Shown here piece by piece: positions 10,507 through 22,120 of a stretch of 64,000 bases of DNA. This DNA is from Holothuria scabra (lineage: Eukaryota > Echinodermata > Holothuroidea > Aspidochirotida > Holothuriidae): NCBI GenBank assembly GCA_037179385.1, contig CM074193.1, positions 6,965,547-7,029,546 on the forward strand, read 5' to 3'. The position numbers and the translations under genes were made by a program. The notes beneath the pieces are model-generated. The model saw nothing but the letters and a program-made list of their open reading frames with translations, did not search any database and was not told the origin of the DNA. Positions within the stretch are counted from its first letter, which is position 1, and every line of letters starts with the position of its first letter.

Positions 10507-11934
10507 CAGTGGCGTAGCCACTGGGGGCCTAGGCCCCCAGATTTTCTTCAGCCCCCCTCCGCAGATTTTTTTGCGTCCTGATAAAGTAATTGAAAAAATA
10601 AAAGGTTTGAACGGAAATAAACTTTGAAGTATTTCCTTCAAAACAGTAAATAAATAAAATGTGTAAAAATTTTTAAAAAAAATGGATGAATGTGTGTAAA
10701 ACACATTTTGTGCGCACGTATGAAATCAAGTTGTAACTTCAAAATGCCTACTTTCACTAAATTAGATACCGTTAGTGATCTGCACTGTCGTTTATTGCAT
10801 TTCACTTCGAAGATGAAACGAAAGTCTCCACGACAAACTTTAATGCGACTTTGTTAGGTTAAGACCCCTTCTGCCTTTCGGGTGGCTGATTGATTTACTG
10901 TAAATAAGGCAATCGTACACTGGGGACCACTCTTACACGACCATTCCTATACTTTATCATACACAAAATATGCCATTAGCATTTCATGTGTTTCGCACAT
11001 GATCCATACTTCTGCTTTGCGGTTCCATTATTTTGAGAGATTTATTCGTAGTATTTTAATTTTGACTACGTAATGTACCCATTAACAAATACTGCACCAT
11101 TTTGCTCATTGTTTCTTTGGAAGTACGTATGTCTCTTGTAAAATCTCTACAAAAACTAAAAATATTTTGATATTTTTCATGCTCCCCAAAAAGGGAAAGT
11201 CATAAAATTTAGGCCTATAATCAGTTCAAAGTTTTGCCAAACATCGCATTTTGCATCTAGGAAACCTAACGCAAAGAAAGTTTCTCAGAAGGGGACACAA
11301 CTACTTTGGTTTTCCTGTTAAAGGGTAAGGTACTGCCTTAGGAAAGCTGAAATCCATTCAAATATTACCGCATTTGCGGCTGGGTACATCCAGTTTAAAA
11401 CACGTGGGAAGTGCCGTTTCCGGCCATCTGGAGGGGTTGTAAAGCCCAAAATTTCCTTGTACGCTCCGCGCCAACTGATGGTGGCGCTCCGCTTAGATTC
11501 AAATATTGCCGCTTTTGCCATCTGCATCCTTCTGAAGTTTACAAATTTTCCCAAGGGAAAGGTAAAGGGTTCCCTTAAGTCTCATCGCCCAGGCTACAGA
11601 TCAGAAGTGCCCAGTTTTGGCCCGCCCTAAAAAGTGTGTGTATTACCATTTTTCATTGATTGATTTTCTATTCACGCTGTTTGAGAAGTGGCAGACATGA
11701 GATTCGTATTTCAAGGCTGGGTAAATCAAGCTTAAAACACGTGGGTAGTGCCGTTTCCAGTCATCTGGAGGGTTTGTAAAACCCAAAATTCTCCTGGACG
11801 CTCCACGCCAACTGATGGTGGCGCTCAGCTTAGATAGTCTTGCCGTGCCTGACCCTCGGAGGTACCAGGCCCCCCACTTGTTACCTAGACCCCCCCCCCC
11901 CCAAAAAAAAATCCCATCCTAGCTACGGCTACTG
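10507..11934. mobile_element. Non-autonomous hAT element, family 1, copy 1
   Basis: The left terminus is CAGTGGCGTAGCCACTGGGG. The right terminus read on the minus strand is CAGTAGCCGTAGCTAGGATG. Flanks ATGCACAC and ATGCACCC match at 7 of 8 positions, the 8 bp duplication typical of hAT. It is closely similar along most of its length to 42554-44027. The right half holds two copies of the CCGTTTCCGGCCATCTGG...TGGTGGCGCT module (about 11405-11500 and 11745-11836). There is no transposase frame. Confidence 0.85.
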
Positions 11935-11949
11935 ATGCACCCGAACAAC

Positions 11950-12275
11950 CGACATAATCATAGAGACCATGAATAATGTATGGTTGATATGCAAGTGAAA
12001 AAAGAACATCAATGAGATAGCAAGCGCGGAGAGCGCGAAAATTTTGGAGATTTGCAAAGTAAACAAGTGGAATTATTGATACAGAAAGCTAGTCGATCGT
12101 AATCGGTAGAGGACACCTTTCATAACCTATACATGTATAGTCTTTTTGGTAGTACCTAATTTTTAAGTTTCACGTCAAAAAAGGGGGGACTTTTACGTTA
12201 TGGTCCCCTCCACTCGAAAAAGTGTGTGGGGGACATGTCCCCCTGCCCTTTCCCCGAATCGACGCCCCTGCCACC
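11950..12275. mobile_element. hAT remnant, right end only
   Basis: The sequence CGAATCGACGCCCCTG ending near 12271 is the inverse of CAGGGGCGTCGATTCG, a typical hAT terminus. An AGCGCGGAGAGCGCGAAAATTTT patch of the kind found inside hAT elements lies near 12023. No matching left end is seen; it may have been lost or displaced by the element at 10507-11934. Confidence 0.35.
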
Positions 12276-13199
12276 CCTCCCCGACAGCTCTCCCTCCGGA
12301 ATACCCGCCCTTTAGTTTTTGATTTTAGAAAAGTCGGTAGTCCTACACCACTGCACAAAGTTGTTCATTATCTTTCTAATTGTAAAACAGAATACCCGTT
12401 AAGAAAAAAGTAAAATCCAAAACTTGAAAAAAGGGACTGCATACGTAGTATCAGATGATTCTACTGCCTACCTATGTTATTAATTACATACCGAGTGCAA
12501 CGCTAGTTGAAACACAACTGTAAGCTATACTCTAACTCCGTTTTTTGTCAGAAACTCTCCCAAGACAAGTTGCAAAAATAAATACACAGTTCAAATACCA
12601 GATCTTAGAAGAACACCATACACAGATATTTGTCAGGATAACAGATAGTTATTGTTAGCAGATAACCCTCGACAAAAGAGAAAATGAGCAGAAAGGTGGT
12701 TTAGGTGATACTTTTCATGTTTTCATTACATACTATAGATTTTTGAGCCTTTGAGAACTTGGTGTTCTGGCATTTAGTTACCAATACCAAAACATCCACT
12801 CCTTTACTTTCATGTTGTTGTAGACAAAAGAGGGCACGAATGCACTGTTCTTGTCTAATCGGCTGTTTTCTAATAGCATTGAGACTATATTGAGGATGCA
12901 TGCAGTATATTACATGCTCTAACGAGACGTTTTTGAAGTAAGCCCTCTGTTTTGTTGGATTTCCGGTACAGAGAAATCGATTTGCGTTTTCTCCCTACCG
13001 CGCCGTTCTCGGCTTTCGTAGATGAGGCACAGCATGGGATAAACAAACCGAGCTCAGCACGCAGCGCACGGCGGTCTTCCCTTGTTTTCGTCAGTACGTG
13101 AATACAAAACTATTGAGTGTTTAGCCAAGTTGAATGTAAAACCAGAAAGCGAAAAGGCTAATTAAAAGTGATTCCTTGCCATGAAATACCTTCTTTCTT
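12276..13199. other. Non-coding interval, nothing recognised
   Basis: No exon or element end could be supported. The longest frames are short and unlike known proteins. Confidence 0.4.
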
Positions 13200-13795
13200 T
13201 CAAATTGATAGTGTTTGACAGATTTGCCTTTACAATTTAGGTACAGAACCAAAATCAAAAGGGTTCTTCGATTCTCTCACGACCTCTGAATACCAAAAAA
13301 CAAGAAGGTTCTCATGGTGTTAACAATTCATTTGAGAGGCTTTTATAGTTTAACCTCTGGTGACCTCAAATGACCTTTGATCTGCACCAAAAACAATAGG
13401 GAATTCCCTCTCAACATTGCAAATCTATATCCCAAATACGAAAAGTGCCGGTCACTCCGACATTGATATATCGTGTTTGCAAGCCACTTTCGACGTTTTC
13501 ACAATGTTACCACCAGTGACCTCAAAGATCTTTGACCTCTACCAATAACAATAGGATGCTTCCTCTCAACAAATCAAATCTATATACCAAACATGAAAAG
13601 TATCAGTAACTCCTATCTTGTGTTTACAAGCCATTCTCAACATTTTTGTAATTTTACCATCAGTGACCTCAAATGACCTTTGACCTCTACCAAAAACAAT
13701 AGAATTCTCCCTTTCAACATGACAAATCTATATAGCAAATATGAAAAGTATCGGTCTCTCCTATCTTGAGATATCGTGTTTACAAGCAAGTGTCA
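13200..13795 (+). repeat. Tandem ~150 bp repeat carrying TGACCT direct repeats, array 1
   Basis: About three diverged units. Each has the order GTGACCTCAAATGACC, CAAAAACAATAG, AATCTATAT, ATGAAAAGT and GTGTTTACAAGC. At 13663-13686 three TGACCT half-sites stand in a row. The last two are one base apart (TGACCTTTGACCT), which read on the minus strand is a perfect AGGTCA DR1 pair, the consensus bound by HNF4/RXR/COUP-type nuclear receptors (established knowledge). Whether anything binds is unknown. A related array lies at 25600-26520. Confidence 0.7.
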
Positions 13796-13886
13796 TAAGC
13801 ACACACACATACTTGTAAACGCAGTCAAACGTGGACCCTTGTATTTTAACCTTTCAACGGGGGACAGACTGTAGAATGGTCTAGTA

Positions 13887-14756
13887 CAGGGTTGTCCAAC
13901 CTACGGCCCGCGGGCCACAGTCCGGCCCGCCGCAAGGTTGCGTCCGGCCCGGCAGAAACTGATCTATAGTACATTTTTTTTAGTAAGCAGATTCATTGAT
14001 AACGACTTTACGCTACGCCATTCGCTACGGAATGCGTTCAACCGTGCAAGTCTTCTATGAAACTGCGTAGCCTACATTAAAATAACATTCTTAATGCCTA
14101 GTTATACATTCCCGTGAAAACGCACGAACTGTGAGATTCCCCCTGTGCCCTATCGTCCATTTTGCATGTGTAGATAACGCGGAATGATACGTAGGCCTAT
14201 GTCAAGTTCTCCGTTGCCGGCTTTGTGTTTCAATCTACGAAGTGAGATTGGACAGCGAACGGTTCGGGTGTCTATGCACGGTTAACGCGCACTAACTGCA
14301 GAGGGCTGTCGGCAACTTTGCAATGTGCCAAGGAAGAAATTGGACCGTATCCCAAACATGTGTTGTTTAATCTCCCACTGAGCCACCTCCATGGAGTACT
14401 GTAAGCGAGGTAAGTGCTTATTTTTTTTTATGAAATAATTCATTTCGAATGTCTGCTACATGTAACTACAGTGGAGTGTTGTCCACAATGGGCTTGGTAT
14501 AATGAATGATTCAGGAGGAATATGAAAAAAGTTTAACCGGAATATTCTGCCGAAACACCATCTTTTTTTGCTAAAATTTGTCCATCTGTTCTATCAAAAA
14601 TGAATCAGTGTTCTCCACGCTCAATGATTGCATTTTGTTGCCATGAGCTTCGTACATAAGTTTGAAAGAAAAAAAAAGGAGTGTAAAGCATGCGGCCCCT
14701 CGTCCACTCATAACCATTACATGTGGCCCGCCGCTGCAAAAGGTTGGACAACCCTG
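13887..14756. mobile_element. Non-autonomous hAT element with CAGGGTTGTCCAACC termini
   Basis: The left end is CAGGGTTGTCCAACCTACGG. The right end read on the minus strand is CAGGGTTGTCCAACCTTTTG, followed by a GC-rich GGCGGGCC block on both sides. GTCTAGTA stands directly outside each end (13879-13886 and 14757-14764), a perfect 8 bp target duplication. The 870 bp interior has no transposase frame, so this is a deletion derivative or MITE of the hAT superfamily. Confidence 0.9.
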
Positions 14757-14764
14757 GTCTAGTA

Positions 14765-15522
14765 GTTTGTTTACTGATAGTAAATGATGCCCCTTGGTAC
14801 AACAGAAAAGGAGGGCGCTCAATTTATTTTCAAGCAATACTTATCTAGATAATTGTAGGCGTGTATAGGATTCTCCGCTCCTATATTTTCTTTATTTCAA
14901 TAGATATCTTCATGGAGACATCATTTAGCACTAAGGGGTATTTAAAACTATGATTTAAAACGGAGACCGTCCCCGGTGTATGCTGGGTCCCCGATTCATG
15001 GTAGGTGTGTATTCAGTCCTATACTTTACGGTAGACTAAGATGCGAATTTAACACCAAAAAAGGCAGTTTAGACACAATCCAATGCACAAAACCACACTT
15101 GAGATCCCTTCTTATATTATAGATGGATAAAGAAAGAGTAGTATCATCAAATTTTCATTTAAACTCAAGTTTGGGAATAGGTGTTGTAGGTGCTGGATTG
15201 GTTTGTTCATCCAGGTGAGTTGGAGGATGTGCGCATCTGCATAGGCACCAAAACGATTTGCCGAGCTGGCTTATTGGCCAACCAATTCGGATATTGTACA
15301 CTTAAATGGTGAATTCTACTATCGATCTATAACTTGCCTTCATTGACGTTACCAGCCCCCCCCCCCCCTCTTTTAACGGGCAAAAGTGAGTGTTGCATGT
15401 GTTTAGTGCAGCTACTAGATGAGAAACAGCTGACGATCCGCGTGTGACTGTTGTATAAAAACACTGTGGCTATTCCCGGCAGTGGGGGTGACTTACCAAT
15501 CGTGACGTCTCGTAAAAGCACT
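14765..15522. other. Non-coding interval, nothing recognised
   Basis: No exon or transposon termini supported. A run of ten C lies at about 15357. Confidence 0.4.
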
Positions 15523-15680
15523 CTATGGGGTAGATGGGCACTGTTTAACAAGGTTTTTTTGGATTTTTGATTGGCTGTTTTTATTGTATTGTAAGGATTG
15601 TATTCTTTGTTGGGGTTAGGGATTAGGTTAGGGATTAGGTAGGAAATTTCTTGTTAAACAGTGCTCATCGCCCCTTCTAT
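15523..15680. mobile_element. Small foldback element with a TTAGGG-like core
   Basis: The arms GGGCACTGTTTAACAAG (about 15537) and CTTGTTAAACAGTGCTC (15650-15666) are inverted repeats. Similarity continues outward to CTATGGGG and CCCCTTCTAT. Between them lies TTGGGGTTAGGGATTAGG and a second TTAGGGATTAGG, a degenerate telomere-like stretch. About 158 bp, no coding capacity. A target duplication was not resolved. Confidence 0.65.
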
Positions 15681-15936
15681 GGCCTACACAAGGAACAGTG
15701 GTGTAGACACGTGCTCATAAAGGAGCTTTAAGCTTCACGACGGGGACCTCATCTACAACGAAATGACGTCATTTGTACCTATACCATTTCGAACGCAAAG
15801 CGAAATAACGCTACACTCTGTTGTTAAATGACAGGGGAACGCAGGTTGTGACGTCATTACCTTGCAGCTGACGTCCGCGTCGTGAAATCTAAAGCTCACT
15901 ATTGTTATTCCTCTAGAATGAAGTACATCCAATCTG

Positions 15937-16714
15937 CATGGGCGTCCGGAAGAGGGGAGGGCACTTGCTCCCCCCCACCCCCGCTGGAAACTTGTGAAAA
16001 AATTGATTAAAAAATGAAATAAAAAAATAAAAATAAATCATCAAAATATCTTCACTCACAGCGTCAGTTTTTACTCATGAAATATGCGGACATTTGACCA
16101 GGAATAGCAAAAGAGAAGATGGTATGCGGAGTAGTGAAATCGTTATTTGGGGACCATCATTCGTGATATCTATTGGAAATTTGTAATTGTAAAAACTGTG
16201 CCAAACTTGTACTAGTTGTCAGGTATGTAGTGTGCATATGGCATCCGACTATTGATGAATGTGTTGGTCTTGGTTTGGTCCCGTGCTGATCTCAAGTGGC
16301 GACGCGCCGATGTAACTGGGATATACAAGGTGAATATGGGGGGGGGGGTATGATTCATAAGTGGGTAACGGATATAGGCCTATATAGGCTGTTTGACAGT
16401 TGTAAGTTATATCGTGCATAGGCGTGCGAGGCCGTTACCGAGAGGCAGATTTCCCTTCAACAATTTTTTACATTGAAAATTCTAAAAATCTAAAAATTAC
16501 AGTCATGAAATTCCTGTTTCAGGGCTGGGTACATGCACCTTATAACACTCGCCAAGTGTCGTTTCCGGCCATCTGGAAGGTTTGTAAGGCCCAAAATTTT
16601 CTTGGACGCTCCGCGCCAACCGATGGTGGCGCTTCGCTTAGATAGTGTACACAATTCAATCATCCATGAATGACCTTGCCCCCCCCCCTGTAAAAATTTC
16701 TGCGGACGCCCATG
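15937..16714. mobile_element. Non-autonomous hAT-type element with CATGGGCGTCCG termini
   Basis: The left end is CATGGGCGTCCGGAAGAG. The right end read on the minus strand is CATGGGCGTCCGCAGAAAT. CCAATCTG flanks both sides (15929-15936 and 16715-16722), a perfect 8 bp target duplication. Near its right end (about 16545-16640) it carries one copy of the TTTCCGGCCATCTGG...TGGTGGCGCT module that family 1 hAT elements carry twice, although the termini differ. 778 bp, no transposase. Confidence 0.9.
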
Positions 16715-16782
16715 CCAATCTGCTATATATCTGGAGGACACACGTCAATGCGGAATACGCATTGAAATTGAAGCCGAATGAT

Positions 16783-16783
<1 letters not shown>

Positions 16784-16815
<32 letters not shown>
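16784..16815 (+). repeat. Poly(T) tract, 32 bases
   Basis: An uninterrupted T run, just downstream of the hAT element. Another shorter T run is at about 16921. It could be the poly(A) tail of a retrocopied RNA on the minus strand, but no recognisable retrotransposon sequence abuts it. Confidence 0.8.
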
Positions 16816-16820
<5 letters not shown>

Positions 16821-16939
16821 GGTAAGGAAGGTCAAATCATGCTATTTCACGAATCAACTGCTTCAAAATTGGCCACAATCCTTCTAAGGCCTGCCTCTTA
16901 TTGAATTTTTGAATGACAGGTTTTTTTTTTTTTTTAAAT

Positions 16940-17760
16940 GATATCGTATTATGAAATCGAACTCAGTAACAAGGGTGGCGCCGGCGGGGCTCATGCCCCA
17001 CCTGTCGGGGAACGCAGGCCCTCACGTCGGGAAAGGTCGGCTGTTTCGTCCGGGAGGCCTAAAAATGAAAAGTAAATGACTAAAGTTACTAGATAAATGA
17101 TCGTAACCTGTTGTTTTTTTTTCTTTTACTTTGTGAACTATTTTTTTCTTTTGTAACGCTACCTTAATGCATATCTGAACCTGCTTTTATCACTTCTTCC
17201 TAGCTCTGCTGTCCCTCACCCCATCGTCAATCCGCAAGGTCATGCCCCGTCGTCGAAGGCTGCCCTCCTCTTGTTGTTCAGAAAATCCAGTTTCGTGGGG
17301 AGTCTTCATCTACATGCCCATGCACGATAAACTGGTAAAAGAGGCATGCGGGTCTGATAAACTTCATTCACCCGGACGATCTTCTTGATTTTGCTTACTG
17401 GAAGACCACATTCTTCAAGAAAACTCACAGTTACGAATTTTCCTTACAAAACGGACGAGAGGTTGTTCATATGTATGCAGTGCTCAATGATCTGTCATCT
17501 GGCCTGCTCCGACAGCCGGATTCTAGCAACGGTAATGAAAATCGGAAACGTCGTACCAGGCGGTTTCAGCAGTTCGGGAGATAACCGCTTCCGGGGAAAA
17601 TGACGTTTCCCAGATCGGGAGAAAAATTGCCTGTCTCAGCAGTATGAATATTTTTGAGCATTTAGTGCCTACCTTTCCACAGTCGTCGATTGTTTTACAA
17701 ATGTTTATGTATTCAAGTGTGATTTTTTAGTTAAGATACAAAGGGCGAAACCACAAAGAG
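16940..17760. other. Non-coding interval, nothing recognised
   Basis: No exon, RNA gene or element end could be supported on either strand. Confidence 0.4.
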
Positions 17761-17762
17761 AC

Positions 17763-17957
17763 ATTCAACAACGTATTTACAAACACAAATGCTAGCACGA
17801 TCCACTTACACACCTTTATGCGGAAAATATAGTGCACAAAGCTGACGGCTGCGTCGACTCTATAAATTAAGCTTAGGACAAAGAACGTAGAAAAAAGGGT
17901 GTTTATCTCAAAATCGGTGCGGTGAACAACCAAAGAGGACAAGGCTTTTTTATTACC
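17763..17957 (+). repeat. Dispersed ~200 bp repeat, copy 1 (second copy at 23103)
   Basis: Shares ordered blocks with 23103-23310 in the same orientation: CAACAACGTATTTACAAACA, then ATCCACTTACA, ACACACCTTTA, GAACGTAG, then ATCTCAAAATCGG and GCGGTGAAC. Small indels separate the blocks. No coding frame is conserved between the copies. Confidence 0.75.
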
Positions 17958-18524
17958 CTATCAACAGAGATTTTAAATATGCCCGAATTTCTCTTTCCTA
18001 AAATCGATAAATATTGCAAGGATGTTTTGAACGTTATCTCCGTTGAATTTGCGCGGTAGGATCGCAATGTACCATGGGAAGTATTTGAAAATGGCGCCAC
18101 CCATGGCAAAATATTCCCCCGATCGGGTGAAAATTGATTTCTCCCAAAAGCGGTGATCTCCCAAACTGTTCAGCTACACATAATGATACGGTAATTCGCG
18201 AATGTATCATAATAAGTCTGACTGAAAATTCATTTGAAGCCACCTTGTAACGTGACATATTTTCAAAGACGTTGGAAGTAAAATAATTTAGTCTGGAGTT
18301 TGGGCAGTCACGTAGAAAATCACATCTATTTAGCGGACCTTGCAATTGAACACAACGAAGGTTCTTAAAATAGAGTCAAAACCACTTAGTATGTTTTCAA
18401 TTCCGTTGCATAGTTTCCACCGAAAAGAGACAAGCAAATTACATCTTATTGTTGCAGTACATTTTATTTGGTAATTTTCTGATCACTTAGCAAGTTGGTT
18501 TTTTCTACTGAAACTTTCGTTTCA

Positions 18525-18880
18525 AAGGAAAGCTCAAAATAACGATTGCTTCATTTCTGGTTACAAGTCTGGGAAATGCCTTTTCCGGCTGTCTGAGGTG
18601 TTAGATTTTTAACAATTTTCTGTTCGCTCCGTGCCAGCTGATGGTGGCGCTCCGCTGAGATGGTGTTTTGGTTGAACAGATAACTTGGTCTAACAATGCA
18701 TGGTTGCAAATCATTCTTCGTTTGGGTGCAATATTATGAAGTGAAAATTTTTTGCCAATAAAAGCTCAAAATAATGACTGTTGTTTTTCGAAACGAGCCC
18801 GGGAAATTTTCATTTCCTGCTGTCTAGGGTTCTAAATTTTTCAAAAATTTCTGTGCTCTGCACTTTGATAGTCTTTCGGG
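18525..18880 (+). repeat. Two diverged tandem copies of the hAT-associated module
   Basis: AAAGCTCAAAATAA at about 18529 and 18764 each begins a segment that continues to a GGGAAATGCCTTTTCCGG-like block and an ATTTTCTGT-type block. The first copy ends in GATGGTGGCGCTCCGCT, the module seen in the hAT elements at 10507, 15937 and 42554. The second is more decayed. This is probably the remains of another hAT element whose ends are lost. Confidence 0.5.
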
Positions 18881-20046
18881 CAGAATTGCATTTTCGGACA
18901 AAAAGACAATTCTACTCCCTCCCAAACTGAAACGCTCCAGTACGTCTCTATTTCATTACATAAAATATAAAACTTCACATAAATGGGAATCCAAACTTTT
19001 TTCCGCCGGAATATTTTCCAATATGGTCCGAGGGCCTTAATCTGCATGATAATATCCAGTAACCCCAGCAAAACTACAGATCAACCCTTACTTGATATTT
19101 GTTATAAAACGATTAGATTCTTCCATGAGACCCCAAAATGTTTCTCCAATCTGCCAATATAGGCTTCAGATTGTTTAAAGTGGCAAAATTTCCAATTTCG
19201 ATGGATACTCTGTATACAATAAACAACCGAAGCCCATTCTGTTAATTACCCCCATATGCTACCTAATTTTGCTCTTGAAAGGTTTATCACTTAATAAAGA
19301 ACCCATTTTTTATTATAGTAGTACCAAAAAACCAATTTTCTTCCATTAAATTCCAAAATTTCTTCTATAAAATAAGCTCTTAATTTTCAGATCTTCGTTC
19401 AAAAAAGAGGAAAATTTTTTCGGGCAAACTTGAAGCCTTAGTACGTAGGCCTTAACGCGTAACCGCAAAAGATTTTCAGTTGTCCCGTTTTTTTTTTTTG
19501 TTTTTTTTTTTCGTTAGTTTCGCGTAATTGCTTAAAATGTAACCAAGGGCCGGGAAAGGGTGGAGGAACAATGGCATGGCCTCTCTGCCAGGGAAGTCGA
19601 CCCCTCCCCGTTGGGGAATTTTAACAGTTTCGTCGTGGAGTCTTAGTCAACATTGTGCAGTACCGACGACCAGTCGCCCGATAATTTACCTATTTCTTGT
19701 TTTTAGGCAGTAGCGTAGCCAGAAGAAGGACGTGCGGCAGACAGTGAAGGGCCAATAAGGTAATCGCAAAAGATTTTCAGTTGTCGACTATATCAAGTTT
19801 TTTATTTTGCCCATATGATGAACACATTCTTCAATGAACACCCCAACTTTTAGTGGTTCTTACAAAAGCCAAATTTCTTTCAGAAATTTTGAATTCTTTC
19901 TTCAAAATGAACTCCAGATTTTTAAGTATTTGATGAAGAGAAGGCCAAAAATTTCGCGCGGTACGCTCGTCTCAAAATCTACTGAGTCACATGCCACCGG
20001 ATATAACTCAAAACCTTTGTCGGGACTTGAAATGCTGAGTTCAACT
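18881..20046. other. Repeat-derived interval with a possible hAT left end at 19706
   Basis: GTAACCGCAAAAGATTTTCA near 19461 recurs as GTAATCGCAAAAGATTTTCA near 19760. CAGTAGCGTAGCCAGAAG at about 19708 resembles the left terminus of a hAT element, but no partner end or target duplication was found. No gene is visible. Confidence 0.35.
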
Positions 20047-20578
20047 ATAGGCTGAACTGGGTTTCTTCCAACTGGGTTTTAATGCGGAATTTGGGCATTT
20101 TGAACTGGGTTCATTCGACTGAGTTTTCCAGCTGGGCTGAACTGGGCTTTTCAAGTGGGTTTTTGAACTGCGCTTTTCAACTAGATTAATAACTGGGTTG
20201 TCCAACTGGGTTTTTGAACTGCGCTTTTCAACTGGATGTATAACTGGGTGTTTTATCCCCGCTGGAATAATTCACACCGGGAATACTGTCAAGGGTCAAA
20301 TCCAGTTGACTTAAGTTAGAACTCAGTTGAGCCCAGTTCGGTTCTGGTTAAATATAGTTGTAACCTAGTTGAACTTAGTTCAATGTATTCTAAACACAGT
20401 TGACCTGGGAGGTAAACCAGTTGAACCTAGTTAAAGCCCAGTTAACCCTTATGACAACCCAGTTTGAACATAGTTGAGCCTAGTTAAAGATCAATTAACC
20501 CAGTTAGATTCCAGTAAGACCCAGTTCATTCCAGTTCAACCCAGTTGGGAATTGAACTGGGTTTGAGTTGGAATTTGT
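20047..20578. mobile_element. Inverted array of AACTGGG motifs (probable foldback element)
   Basis: From 20050 to about 20250 the plus strand repeats AACTGGGTTTT and close variants more than eight times. After a spacer with ATCCCCGCTGGAATAA the polarity flips, and CCCAGTT or CCAGTTGA is repeated about ten times to 20550. A final AACTGGGTTTGAG closes it. The symmetry is that of a foldback transposon, but exact termini and a target duplication could not be fixed. Non-coding. Confidence 0.6.
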
Positions 20579-20579
20579 T

Positions 20580-22115
20580 CCGGGGGTAAGTATAAACTAA
20601 GGTCTCCATTAACAAAACAACAAAACCATTTGCTACGGCAGCTTAAAAGCCTTTCACACGATGTTTTTCACTGAAGTTGACATTTTAAAGCAAAATGATT
20701 TGATTGCAAAGGTATTTTTTCACAAAACAGGTAAATGGTGTATTGCCTAGTTTGAAAGATCTTTTTGCCTCATTGTATTAAAGAATTGATTGATTGATTG
20801 TTCTCACTTTTCTACAAACTGTTTCATTCCTACAATTCGTGACAAAAGTTGCCTGGAACGGCATGCCCTGCTCCCCCGATTCAATGTCGGTTGTTACAGA
20901 AGTTACAGACTTTCAGGGAATTTGGACGAACCGACCAACACCGAATGTGGAGGGGTCCTGTGGTGGTGGTGGGGGGGGGGGCGAGGGGTAGCTTACGGAT
21001 TCAGGTTACCAGCTGAACTGCCATTAGGTTACGTGGTATAGCAATTTTGTTCCAACAGTTTTTTCACAGATTGTAGGTATATTTCGTATATGCATGACTT
21101 ACATTATTCAAAACCTCACCAAGACATCATAAGTCGGTAGTACATCCTTTTGACGATGATAACATTGTATACACTCAGCATAAAATGTGCACACGGCTCT
21201 CAATATTGCTGACAAAGAATTTGATGTCTGTCATTGGCTTGCTGCCAACAGACACTGAGGAAATTTTGGACAAACCAAGGTTTTAATTCCTAATACAAAT
21301 GAAAAGATACCCCTTTTCAAAGTTATCAAAGTTATGCAAGTTATGCATACCACCCAATAATGTTAATTACCGTATATCCAGCGTTAACAATGCAAACCTT
21401 TGGGGGGTTACTATATACCAATTACCTGGTGATGATATGAAAGAAGTTAGAAAGAGGGTATGACTACTGGAGTAATCAATAAATAAACTTTGAACCCAGC
21501 TTCCTAGCAAGACATTAAAGGATTTTATAGTCCTTTATAACACTACCACAATTGAATTATGTATAGTTGATTTCAGCAACTTACTATCATGAACACTTTA
21601 TTTCACTTCAGAAACGTGCCACATGCTCCATTCTATATTCACACAAGCCATTGTACGACTATCACAATATGCACAGTCTTATCTCTTGTTTGTTGGTTTA
21701 GTAAAATCAACATAAGTAGTGATATTTTATCTAATGATTGAACGTGATAAGAAAAAAAGTGCTGAATAATTCAAGAATTGTTTTTTACTATAAATAAAAG
21801 GGGCTACTCCTTTAATGTGTAATCCTTCGCCTATAATATTTTTCCAAAGATCCTCTTCATCACAAAGTTACAAGAAATACAAAGGAAACATAGAAAATAG
21901 GCTGGTTTCTTTGGTTTGGTTTTGTTCATATAATGTCCAAAAAAGAAACGATTTGTGACATCCCAATCGTCTACATAACTTGCAAAACTTGCAACAAAAA
22001 TAACATAATATTGACCTTTGAGCACAACACCAGTTGCACGTGAATAAACTTATACTAGATAGACCTACGGTACTTCTTGACTGTTCATTGCAAATGTGAA
22101 GAAAGCGCGATTTTT
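20580..22115. other. Non-coding interval, nothing recognised
   Basis: Includes ATTGATTGATTGATTG near 20785 and a G-run near 20969. No exon or mobile element boundary could be supported. Confidence 0.4.
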
Positions 22116-22120
22116 TTTAA

